From positions 1-46,827 of the forward strand of contig JACQUA010000252.1 of assembly GCA_016210565.1 (NCBI GenBank): a stretch of DNA of 46,827 nucleotides, in the 5' to 3' direction. This document shows, piece by piece, positions 33,040-40,091 of the stretch; position 1 is the first letter of the stretch; every line of letters starts with the position of its first letter. The notes beneath the pieces were generated by a model. It was not told the origin of the DNA. It saw nothing but the letters and a program-made list of their open reading frames with translations, and ran no database searches. Both the position numbers and the translations under genes were made by a program. The stretch is from Chloroflexota bacterium. Its GTDB lineage: Bacteria; Chloroflexota; Dehalococcoidia; JACQUA01.

Positions 33040-33279
33040 GAGTAGACAGGAGACAGCAGACAGGAGGCAGTAGGCAGTAGCCCGGCCCCTCCCCGGTTGG
33101 TGGCCGAGGCTGACAGGTGACGGCTTGCTGCCGTGTTTTGTTCAACCTGCGGGCTCTTCATCTGGGGTGGTGTTCCCTGGTGCGTTCCTCCGGAGCGCGC
33201 TCCAAATGGCTTTCGAACGGCCGCGGCGCGCGTTTGGTTGCCAGGTGTGTGGTATAATTTCTCCTGAGTGGGCCTATCG
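33040..33279. other. argG-hicB spacer
   Basis: It begins with GACAGGAGACAGCAGACAGG low-complexity units (33043-33080). It continues with unassigned sequence, including a GC-rich stretch GCGCGCTCC...GCCGCGGCGCGCG near 33195-33232, and ends in an extended -10 promoter at 33250-33258. No gene was found. Confidence 0.55.
33250..33258 (+). promoter_or_regulatory. Extended -10 promoter of hicBA
   Basis: TGGTATAAT is an exact extended -10 sequence, 22 bp before the hicB ATG. No good -35 box is present. HicB-type antitoxins usually repress their own promoter here. Confidence 0.5.
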
Positions 33280-33507
33280 ATGGAAAAGAGAGCAACGGTA
33301 AAAAATTTCGAAGTCATACTCGAACCCGAAGCGGGTGGCGGTTACCACGTTTATGCGCCATCACTGAAGGGATGCCATTCCTACGGATCTACAAAGGAAA
33401 AAGCCTTACGCTATATCGCTGAGGCAATTGCCCTCTGGTTGGAGACAGCCGAGGAACTGGGTATCCCGATCCCGGAAAGAAAGACAGTTGCCGTAAGGAT
33501 GCCGTGA
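33280..33507 (+). CDS. hicB: HicB-family antitoxin
   Basis: The 75-residue product reads FEVILEPEAGGGYHVYAPSL, KGCHSYGSTKEKALRYIAEA and IALWLETAEELG, the partial RNase H fold of HicB. It lacks an extra DNA-binding domain at the C-terminus, so autorepression would need the core. The ATG at 33280 is preferred over a GTG at 33268. It overlaps hicA by 4 bp (GTGA). Confidence 0.9.
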   Translation: MEKRATVKNFEVILEPEAGGGYHVYAPSLKGCHSYGSTKEKALRYIAEAIALWLETAEELGIPIPERKTVAVRMP

Positions 33508-33731
33508 GCGCACGGCTGCCTGTCCTGAGACCTGATGATGTTGTGGCCGGTTTGGAGAAAGCCGGGTGGTACGTTCGCCGCCAAAAAGGGAGCCATCTGC
33601 ATAAACTTGGCTCCATGAACATAGTCGTAATTCCGATGCACCATCGGGACGTGCCGAAAGGGACGCTTCGAGGCATCGTAGGTGATGCCGGGTTGATCGT
33701 CGAAGAATTTGCAGCCCTGGTGAAGAAGTAG
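33504..33731 (+). CDS. hicA: HicA-family mRNA interferase toxin
   Basis: The 75-residue product matches HicA: VVAGLEKAGWYVRRQKGSHL, with the catalytic histidine in GSH, then NIVVIPMHHRDVPKGTLRGI. It is a small double-stranded-RNA-binding-fold RNase that cleaves mRNA and is blocked by HicB. It starts at GTG overlapping the hicB stop, so order is antitoxin first. It appears intact. Confidence 0.9.
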   Translation: MSARLPVLRPDDVVAGLEKAGWYVRRQKGSHLHKLGSMNIVVIPMHHRDVPKGTLRGIVGDAGLIVEEFAALVKK

Positions 33732-33745
33732 TACGGCGGCCGGAC

Positions 33746-33847
33746 ATGCGCACGGAGAGAAAGACAGATTTCAGGGAAGATGTTGTCAAAGCGAAGAGCT
33801 GGATTCCTGCAGCCGTTGAGCACCGGGACAAAGGCGATTATTACTGA
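33746..33847 (+). CDS. Short open frame, possibly a HEPN N-terminal remnant
   Basis: A 33-residue frame from ATG 33746 reads FREDVVKAKSWIPAAVEHRD followed by KGDYY and a stop. The pattern is loosely like the first helix of HEPN proteins (KA..WL..A...L..GDY). There is no ribosome binding site and the following DNA does not continue the domain in any frame I checked. It may be a fragment or chance. Confidence 0.25.
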   Translation: MRTERKTDFREDVVKAKSWIPAAVEHRDKGDYY

Positions 33848-33956
33848 AGCGTGCCGACGTCTTCGAGCACGCCGGCCTGACAGCGCCGGGTTGAAGTGCG
33901 TTCATGGGATAGCTTGCCCAGTGCGACCCAATCAGGGATAACACAACGGGAACCAA

Positions 33957-34130
33957 ATGAACGGTGGCGCTGCCCTGCTTGCGGTGCTTCTGATAGCCGG
34001 GATAATTACTTTTTTCGCCGTGGTGTGGTTGCGAGTCGACAAGCCGAAGCGGCCAGGGGGGGCGATGGGGCCTGTCCAGACCCAGCCCCCGAATACGTCC
34101 GGGGCCGCCAGTGGAGCCGACATATCCTGA
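33957..34130 (+). CDS. Small single-span membrane protein
   Basis: A 57-residue frame starts MNGGAALLAVLLIAGIITFF, one clear membrane segment, followed by VVWLRVDKPKRPGG and a proline/glycine-rich tail. It overlaps the start of the downstream DuOB-like gene by 20 bp in another frame, an arrangement suggesting co-translation. Upstream ACGGGA is a weak ribosome binding site. Function unknown. Confidence 0.5.
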   Translation: MNGGAALLAVLLIAGIITFFAVVWLRVDKPKRPGGAMGPVQTQPPNTSGAASGADIS

Positions 34131-34923
34131 TCAGAAGAAATCTGATCCTACACCGCCGCCCGATCCACCGTTGCCCCCGGGCCGCAGGCCAATCCCACGG
34201 AACGCACAGGGTCGAATACGGTTTACGATCGTGGCAGTGTCAAAACTTGGTCGGGGGATCTGCGTGGCGGGAATTCACGAAGGGGAAGACAAACACGAAT
34301 GGATCAGACCTACAAGGCAAGTCAGCAAAAAATGGCGCGGACTGGACAAGGCTGACCTGTATGATACACAAGGCAGACTAATCACCGAGGTGGGAAACAT
34401 CGTGGAATGGAAAATAGAGGAAGAGTTGAGAGCGCAAGGTCCACATATTGAGGACTGTCACCATCCCGAGAATGGAACTAAGATATTGAGGAAGAGGTTG
34501 AGCCACAGTCAATTCCTGGGCGTATTAGCAAAATACGAACATTTCGACTCGCGAGATTTTTCAACATTTCTCGGCGATAGTCGGAGTTTAATCCTGATAC
34601 GACCCGATGCCGTTGATGCCGTCGCATTGAACAGACTGCGGGTTGACGGAGGATTCCAACCGCGAATGGTCTTCCGCTTCGCGGGCTATTCGGTCATCGA
34701 TGGCCAACTGGATTATCCCGTGACGGACCTGAAGAGGGTTGATTTTTGCCAGGGCTGCCTAAAAGAGGGATCGAACGAGAGCTATAGCTATGGATATTTC
34801 CGTCAGAAGTTCGGGCTGAGAATGGAATACCTCATTTTGGGTTCCGGGCAATGGTATAGGGGCAGACATTGGCCACTCATAATCGGCGTGGTCTGCAATA
34901 AGCCGCTTCCTCCGGTGGAGTAG
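34111..34923 (+). CDS. Dual-OB (DuOB)-like domain protein
   Basis: The 270-residue product starts at GTG 34111. After a proline-rich lead it reads FTIVAVSKLGRGICVAGI and HEWIRPTRQVSKK, the opening strand and WIRP motif I associate with the dual OB-fold (DuOB) family, then SLILIRPDAVDAVALNRLRV and a final WPLIIGVVCNKP strand. OB folds bind nucleic acids; DuOB proteins are often found in accessory regions. Together with hicBA and the small membrane gene it makes up a 2.1-kb island between argG and argH. The assignment is from memory of the motif and should be verified. Confidence 0.55.
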   Translation: MEPTYPDQKKSDPTPPPDPPLPPGRRPIPRNAQGRIRFTIVAVSKLGRGICVAGIHEGEDKHEWIRPTRQVSKKWRGLDKADLYDTQGRLITEVGNIVEWKIEEELRAQGPHIEDCHHPENGTKILRKRLSHSQFLGVLAKYEHFDSRDFSTFLGDSRSLILIRPDAVDAVALNRLRVDGGFQPRMVFRFAGYSVIDGQLDYPVTDLKRVDFCQGCLKEGSNESYSYGYFRQKFGLRMEYLILGSGQWYRGRHWPLIIGVVCNKPLPPVE

Positions 34924-35187
34924 TCTTCGTGCCCCGTTCCCGTGCACTGCGAGGTGGTTTGCGCCAGTCGTTTTTGTGGTATTATTTGATGGCCTCGGTG
35001 GCCCAGCATGACACAATGCTAGAAGAAAGAAAGGTCGGCAAGTCCCACGTCGCGACCCGCAGTTAGGCCCATTCATTCCGCTGTGGGCTGTCCCGGGCAG
35101 CGCCTTTTGCCTCCTCTTGCCGCGGGAGCGTTCCCGGTCCGCGACCGGGAACGCGCTCACATTCCCAAACCTTGATTTCCGGTCTTC
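34924..35187. other. Island-argH junction with promoter-like and hairpin sequences
   Basis: TTGCGC (34959-34964) and TGGTATTAT (to 34985) form a possible promoter with short spacing. The rest includes a 12-bp perfect stem hairpin at 35128-35154 and no reading frame. The argH frame opens at 35188 without a visible ribosome binding site. Confidence 0.5.
35128..35154. other. Perfect 12-bp stem, 3-nt loop hairpin upstream of argH
   Basis: GCGTTCCCGGTC and its exact reverse complement GACCGGGAACGC are separated by CGC. No T-run follows, so it is not a standard terminator. It may be a repeat, an operator or a leader structure of argH. Confidence 0.6.
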
Positions 35188-36597
35188 GTGGGGATATGGA
35201 TCTTGGCGAACTATCTGCGTGACCGCTTCGAGAAAGAGCCGGATAAGCTGGCCCAGGCGTACGGGGCTTCCATCCCGTTTGATAGGCGCCTGTACCGGCA
35301 GGACATTGCCGGCTCCATCGCCCATGCCCGGATGCTGGGCAGGCAGGGCATTATTTCGGACAAAGAGGCCGAGTTCATCATCATGGGGCTCGTTGCCATC
35401 CGCAAGGAGATCGAAGAAGGCGCGTTCGTCTTCAGGACCGATCTGGAAGATATCCACATGAACATAGAGGCCAGGCTGGCCGAGAAGCTCGGCGACGTGG
35501 CGGGGAAGCTCCACACCGCCCGCTCGCGGAATGACCAGGTGGCCGTGGACGTGCGGCTCTTCGTCAAGGAGACCATCCCGGGTCTGCTGGAGCAGCTCAG
35601 CGGTTTGCAGTGGGCGCTGCTGGAGCGGGCCGAGGCCCATAAGGACGTCATCCTGCCGGGCTATACCCATCTGCAGCGGGCGCAGCCGGTGCTCCTGGCC
35701 CACCATCTGCTGGCGTATTTCGAGATGTTCCAGCGGGACAAAGAGAGGTTCCAGGACTGCCTGAGGCGCACCGATGTCATGCCTCTGGGGAGTGGGGCGC
35801 TGGCTGGTGTCCCTTACCCGCTGGACCGCCAGTACGTCGCGGAACAGCTTGGCTTCAGCCGCATCAGCGAAAACAGCATCGACGCCGTCTCCGACCGCGA
35901 TTTCATCGTTGAGTTCCAGTCGTGCGCCAGCATCGCCATGATGCACCTGTCCCGCCTGGCGGAAGAACTGGTGCTGTGGTCCACGGCCGAGTTCGGCTTT
36001 ATCGAAATGGACGATGCCTACGCCACCACTTCCAGCATCATGCCGCAGAAGAAGAACCCGGACATGGCCGAGCTGGGAAGGGGAAAGACAGGGAGGGTCT
36101 ACGGCAACCTGATGGGCATACTAACCGTGTTGAAGGGGCTGCCGCTATCGTATAACCGCGACCTCCAGGAGGACAAAGAGGGCCTTTTCGATACCGTTGA
36201 CACGCTGGAAGCCAGCCTGGGCGTTTTCACCGGCATGATCAAGACCGTCAAGTTTAATAAGGCGCCGATGCGGTCGGCTGCCGGATCAGGCTATATCCTG
36301 GCGACCGACCTCGCGGACTACCTGGTGAAGAAGGGGCTTCCCTTCCGCCAGGCCCACGGCGTCGTAGCCGGCCTGGTGGCGCAAGCCATCCGCGAGGGTA
36401 AACCCCTGGATAAACTGGCGCTGGAAGAATACAGAAAATTCTCGCCGCTCTTCGGCGAGGATGTCTACGGAATCACCGTGGAGGCTTCGGTGGCGGGCCG
36501 GAATGTGCCGGGAGGGACCGGTCCCGGGCAGGTGGAGGAGGCACTGGAGAGGGCGAGGAAGCGAATGACGACCCCCGACCGGGTCGGGGGCGAATGA
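35188..36597 (+). CDS. argH: Argininosuccinate lyase ArgH with atypical N-terminus
   Basis: The 469-residue enzyme splits argininosuccinate to arginine and fumarate. From RFEKEPDKLAQAYGASIPFD on it is canonical: DIAGSIAHARMLGRQGIIS, TARSRNDQVAVDVRL, GYTHLQRAQPV, and the catalytic serine loop SSIMPQKKNPD. However the first residues read MGIWILANYLRDRF, whereas nearly all ArgH proteins begin with a WGGRF motif. The frame starts at GTG 35188 with no ribosome binding site. The island between argG and argH ends just before, so the N-terminus may have been altered by its insertion. The stop TGA lies in a GAATGACGAAT repeat. Confidence 0.92.
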   Translation: MGIWILANYLRDRFEKEPDKLAQAYGASIPFDRRLYRQDIAGSIAHARMLGRQGIISDKEAEFIIMGLVAIRKEIEEGAFVFRTDLEDIHMNIEARLAEKLGDVAGKLHTARSRNDQVAVDVRLFVKETIPGLLEQLSGLQWALLERAEAHKDVILPGYTHLQRAQPVLLAHHLLAYFEMFQRDKERFQDCLRRTDVMPLGSGALAGVPYPLDRQYVAEQLGFSRISENSIDAVSDRDFIVEFQSCASIAMMHLSRLAEELVLWSTAEFGFIEMDDAYATTSSIMPQKKNPDMAELGRGKTGRVYGNLMGILTVLKGLPLSYNRDLQEDKEGLFDTVDTLEASLGVFTGMIKTVKFNKAPMRSAAGSGYILATDLADYLVKKGLPFRQAHGVVAGLVAQAIREGKPLDKLALEEYRKFSPLFGEDVYGITVEASVAGRNVPGGTGPGQVEEALERARKRMTTPDRVGGE

Positions 36598-36650
36598 CGA
36601 ATAACCAGTCAAACGGGGAACGACGAATTCCGAAGTCCGAATGACGAATG
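36571..36650. repeat. Family K units with palindrome flanked by 11-bp direct repeats
   Basis: GCGAATGACGA at 36571-36581 is repeated at 36590-36600; the palindrome CCCCCGACC/GGTCGGGGG occupies the space between and overlaps the second copy by one or two bases. Further GAATGACGAAT units follow to about 36650. The first units lie in the end of argH. Confidence 0.65.
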
Positions 36651-36736
36651 CCCGGGGAATTCAGAATCCAGGAGCCAGAAGTCAGAATGGGTGCGTCAGG
36701 GGGGATTCTGGCTTCTGAATTCTGGATTCCGCTGCG

Positions 36737-36922
36737 TTACTTCGTTTTGCTGGCCGTGCGCAGGCACCGGGTACAGATCTTGATGCGCCGGCTGGCGCCG
36801 CCCAGCATGATAGTAGTCTTTCTGATGTTAGGCAGCCAGCGGCGGCTGGTATGCCGCTTGGAATGGCTGACATTGTGGCCCCAGATGGAGCCTTTGCCGC
36901 AAATATCACATTTGAGGGACAA
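36737..36922 (-). CDS. rpmB: Large ribosomal subunit protein bL28
   Basis: The 61-residue product reads SLKCDICGKGSIWGHNVSHS, KRHTSRRWLPNI and ends CTRCLRTASKTK. It has the bL28 length and the two CxxC pairs of the zinc-binding form. The start is a TTG at 36922, chosen because AGGAG lies 8 bp upstream and the homology begins here. It is a component of the 50S subunit. It is divergent from fakA, a gene order I associate with Chloroflexota and Firmicutes. Confidence 0.93.
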   Translation of the reverse strand: MSLKCDICGKGSIWGHNVSHSKRHTSRRWLPNIRKTTIMLGGASRRIKICTRCLRTASKTK

Positions 36923-37182
36923 TTTAGTAACTCCTGGTCCGTTTGCGTCCTGGCGCCGGGAAGAAATCAAAAATCAAAACGCAAAACTCAAAATGACAAA
37001 TCAAGATGTAGAAAGTGACAGCCGCACACGCCGTCATTCTGAGCGAAGCGAAGAATCCTTCACGCGGATTCCCGGAAGCGTTCAGTGGCAGTCGAGCGCT
37101 GAAAGCTGTCGGCTGACAGCCGATAGCCGATAGCTGACAGCCCATACATGAGCTAACCGCTAATCCGGCATAATAGCATAAT
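36923..37182. other. Divergent rpmB-fakA intergenic region
   Basis: It holds CAAAACGCAAAACTC low complexity, a family G unit at 37033-37058, and GACAGCCGATAGCTGACAGC iterations at 37110-37143. Just before fakA, GCATAATAGCATAATATGG contains possible -10 elements. No gene was found. Confidence 0.55.
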
Positions 37183-38829
37183 ATGGCTACCAAAGCAAGC
37201 AGCGAAGTCAAGGTCAGGTCCTTTTGCACCGGTTTTGACCTGCGGGAGATGTTCGCCGTGGCCAGCCGGTGGCTCGAAAAGAACGCCGCGGCGATTGACG
37301 CCCTGAACGTCTTCCCGGTGCCGGACGGGGATACCGGTACCAACATGCTCTTCACCATGAAAGCCGCTGTAGAAGAGGCTTCCCGCGTCAAAGAGGACAA
37401 CGTTTCGCTGGTGGCGCGGGCGCTGGCACACGGCGCTCTCATAGGGGCGAGGGGCAATAGCGGCGTTATCCTTTCCCAGATGTTCAAGGGCCTGGCCCTG
37501 GGTCTGGACGGACGCCCGGTGGCTTACCCTCTGGAGATAAGCCAGGCCCTGGAGGAGGCGGCAAGAGCCGCCTACAGGGGATTGAGCAAGCCGGTGGAAG
37601 GGACGATGCTCACGGTGATGAAGGATGTGGCGGCGGCGGTCAGGGAAGTCGCTACGAATTCGAAAGACCTGACGAGCCTGGCGGTCATCGCCGTCCGGGA
37701 AGCCAGGGACTCCGTGGCGCGGACCCCTGAGCTGCTGAGCGTTCTGAAGGAAGGGGGGGTCGTGGATGCCGGCGGCCAGGGCCTTTACATAATACTGGAA
37801 GGGGTATTGCACTATTTGAAAGGCGAGGCCGATAGCATCATTCTGATGTCCCCCGGAATTGCTCCGGCCAGCCTTCCGCCGTCCCTGAAGGCCGCGGAAG
37901 GCAGGCAGAAGCTGTATGGCTATTGCACGGAGTTCATCATCAAAGGCGAGAAGCTGAACCCGGACCGGGTCCGGAGGAAGATCGAGGCCAGGGGCGAGTC
38001 GGTCCTGGTGGTAGGTGATGATGCCGCGGTCAAGGTACATATTCACACGACGGACCCGGGTTCGGTGCTGAAAATCGGGACTGCCGCCGGCTCGCTTCAC
38101 GATTTGAAGATACAGAACATGGATGACCAGCACGAAGACTTCGTCCAGATGCGGCGCGGCCTGGCCCGCCCGGTCAGGATAGCCACGGTGGAAGTCGTGT
38201 CCGGCACCGGGCTGGAGGCGGTTATCCGGAGCCTCGGCGCCACTGCCATCGTCCCGGGGGGGCAGACCATGAACCCCAGCACCCAGGAGCTGCTCGGCGC
38301 TATCGAGTTTGTCCCTTCGGACAAAGTCATTGTCATGCCCAACAACAAGAATGTTATCCTGACCGCGCAGCAGGCGGCTTCCCTGTCGAAGAAGGAAGTG
38401 AAGATATTGCCAACGACTTCCATTCCCCAGGGCATTGCGGCGCTGGTTGCCTTCAATCAGGAGGCGGAACTGGACCGGAACATCGCCGAAATGGATAAGG
38501 CGTTTCGCCAGATCAGGTCCATTGAGATATCCAGCGCGGTGCGGGGCGCCAGGATAGGCAGAATCAGAATAGGGAAAGGCCAGTTCATCGGGTTTGTGGA
38601 TGGCGACTTGAAGGCCGCCGGAGAAGACAGGAGCGAGGTCATTGAAAAGACCCTGGCCGCGGCCGGCGTGGAGAAAGCGGAATTGCTCACAGTTTACTTC
38701 GGGGCAGGCATAACGGCGGAGGGAGCGGAGGTCACGGCGGCTTCGTTGCGAGAGCGGCATCCCAACCTGGAAACGGAAGTGGTTAGCGGGGGCCAGCCAC
38801 ACTACAGCTACATAATGTCGCTGGAATAG
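37183..38829 (+). CDS. fakA: Fatty acid kinase catalytic subunit FakA-like (DAK2/DhaL domain)
   Basis: The 548-residue protein has the N-terminal DhaL/DAK2 nucleotide domain with NVFPVPDGDTGTNMLFTM, GARGNSGVILSQMFKGLA and GGVVDAGGQGLY, which bind ADP and Mg2+. The middle and C-terminal parts (KLYGYCTEFIIKGEKLNPDR, VHIHTTDPGSVL) match FakA/YloV. FakA phosphorylates fatty acids held by a FakB (DegV) carrier. A DegV gene follows at 39075, supporting this role. Cytoplasmic, full length. Confidence 0.9.
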   Translation: MATKASSEVKVRSFCTGFDLREMFAVASRWLEKNAAAIDALNVFPVPDGDTGTNMLFTMKAAVEEASRVKEDNVSLVARALAHGALIGARGNSGVILSQMFKGLALGLDGRPVAYPLEISQALEEAARAAYRGLSKPVEGTMLTVMKDVAAAVREVATNSKDLTSLAVIAVREARDSVARTPELLSVLKEGGVVDAGGQGLYIILEGVLHYLKGEADSIILMSPGIAPASLPPSLKAAEGRQKLYGYCTEFIIKGEKLNPDRVRRKIEARGESVLVVGDDAAVKVHIHTTDPGSVLKIGTAAGSLHDLKIQNMDDQHEDFVQMRRGLARPVRIATVEVVSGTGLEAVIRSLGATAIVPGGQTMNPSTQELLGAIEFVPSDKVIVMPNNKNVILTAQQAASLSKKEVKILPTTSIPQGIAALVAFNQEAELDRNIAEMDKAFRQIRSIEISSAVRGARIGRIRIGKGQFIGFVDGDLKAAGEDRSEVIEKTLAAAGVEKAELLTVYFGAGITAEGAEVTAASLRERHPNLETEVVSGGQPHYSYIMSLE

Positions 38830-38836
38830 TTCCAAG

Positions 38837-39000
38837 GTAGGGTGGGTTAAGCGCAGACTGGGCGTGGTTGCGCCGGGTGGCTGCGCGAACCCACCAAATT
38901 GCCAGGGCGACGGAACATCCCTGGCATCGATCGGGTCTTGGTGGGTTCGCGCACCCGCTTCTTGCCTCCGCTGACCCCCTGTGCGCTTAACCCACCCTAC
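38837..39000. repeat. Inverted doublet of family A (REPIN-like)
   Basis: Two family A copies, 38837-38895 forward and 38940-39000 reverse, form a 164-bp unit. Its outer 19 bp (GTAGGGTGGGTTAAGCGCA) match perfectly as terminal inverted repeats and the inner 14 bp (GCGCGAACCCACCA) also match perfectly. It lies between fakA and degV and holds no gene. The two-in-inversion layout is that of REPIN elements. Confidence 0.82.
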
Positions 39001-39037
39001 GCTCCGACTGCTGTAAGCCGAAAGCCCACTTTTAATG

Positions 39038-39043
39038 TATAAT
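39038..39043 (+). promoter_or_regulatory. Putative -10 box of degV
   Basis: TATAAT, preceded by TG, lies 32 bp before the degV ATG and downstream of the family A doublet. No clear -35 box is seen at the expected distance, so this is moderate evidence for a separate degV promoter. Confidence 0.4.
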
Positions 39044-39074
39044 CTCGTGGAAGTTATTCCCGAAAGGCAGCGAC

Positions 39075-39908
39075 ATGACAGTTAAGATTGTTACCGACAG
39101 TTCCTCAGACCTGCCGCCGGCGCTGGCGAAGAAACTGGGCATCACGGTGGCGCCCCTGTACGTCCGGTTTGGAGAAAAGAGTCACCGCGACGGGGTGGAT
39201 ATCACGGCGGATGCGTTCTACGAGAAGCTGGTAGCAGGCCCGGTGTTGCCGGTTACCTCAGCGCCGTCACCCGGTTCTTTCACCGAGCTTTACGAGGGGT
39301 TGGCGAAGGAGACGCGGGAGATTGTTTCCATTCACCTCTCTTCGAAGCTGAGCGGGACGTATGAAGCCGCCCAGGCCGGAAAGCGCGAAGTCACGGCCAA
39401 ATGCCGGATCGAAGTTGTCGATTCCCGGCAGGTCAGTATGGGGGTGGGACTGCCCGCGATTCTGGCGGCCAAAGCTGCCGCTAAGGGGGCAGGCATTGAT
39501 GAAGTAGTCAAGATGGTGAACGGGGCCGTTCCCGGGATTTTCCTGGCGGGCGCGCTGGACACGCTGGAATTCCTGGAAAAAGGCGGTCGCATCGGCAGGG
39601 CGCAGGCGATGATGGGCGCCATGCTGAATATCAAGCCCATACTTTCGGTACAGGACGGCGAGGTTGTTCCCCTGGAAAGGGTGCGCACTCACTCGAAGGC
39701 CGTCAACAGGCTCTATGAGCTTCTGGAGGAGCACCTGCCGGCGCGGGAAATCAGCGTGGTGTACAGCACTGAAGCGGCGGAGGGGCAAAAACTCCTGGAG
39801 CATGCGAAGAAGCTGGCGCCGGGTCAGGAAGTATACTTTGCCCGGTTCGGTCCCATTCTGGGGACCTACGTGGGGCCGGGCACCCTGGCGGTTATCGTCT
39901 TGAAATGA
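39075..39908 (+). CDS. DegV-family fatty-acid-binding protein (FakB-like)
   Basis: The 277-residue protein begins VKIVTDSSSDLPPALAKKLG, the DegV signature, and continues with LPVTSAPSPGSF, SSKLSGTYEAAQ, GAVPGIFLAGALDTLEFLEK and GGRIGRAQAMMGAML. DegV proteins bind a fatty acid in a buried tunnel and present it to FakA for phosphorylation. AAAGG precedes the ATG. It lies downstream of fakA but with its own likely promoter. Confidence 0.93.
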   Translation: MTVKIVTDSSSDLPPALAKKLGITVAPLYVRFGEKSHRDGVDITADAFYEKLVAGPVLPVTSAPSPGSFTELYEGLAKETREIVSIHLSSKLSGTYEAAQAGKREVTAKCRIEVVDSRQVSMGVGLPAILAAKAAAKGAGIDEVVKMVNGAVPGIFLAGALDTLEFLEKGGRIGRAQAMMGAMLNIKPILSVQDGEVVPLERVRTHSKAVNRLYELLEEHLPAREISVVYSTEAAEGQKLLEHAKKLAPGQEVYFARFGPILGTYVGPGTLAVIVLK

Positions 39909-39949
39909 TGCAGGAATGAGGAAGTCCGAAGCCCGAATGACGAATCGAT

Positions 39950-40075
39950 GTCACCCTGAGCGGAGTCGAAGGGTCTTTGGCGCCGGCCCGGAAAGAACTT
40001 GTCCTGAGCGAAGCGAAGGATTCTTCGACTCCGACTCGCTGATGCTCGTCTTCGTTCAGAATGACATTTTTACGT
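39950..40075. repeat. Family G composite repeat (short copy)
   Basis: Units such as TGTCACCCTGAGCGGAGTCG, GTCCTGAGCGAAGCGAAGG and CGTTCAGAATGACA fill the gap between degV and recG. They are shorter relatives of the composites at 18008-18330 and 46530-46827. Confidence 0.75.
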
Positions 40076-40091
40076 CATTTACGCCATAGAC

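Noticed and set aside
33896..34381. Plus-strand 161-codon open frame overlapping the DuOB-like gene
   Set aside because: It is in another frame from both the small membrane protein and the DuOB-like gene and shows no domain.
35128..35154. Hairpin before argH as an intrinsic terminator
   Set aside because: Stem is strong but no T-run follows on either strand, so it was listed only as a hairpin.
37153..38835. Minus-strand 560-codon open frame opposite fakA
   Set aside because: Shadow of a conserved DAK2-domain gene; no recognisable domain.
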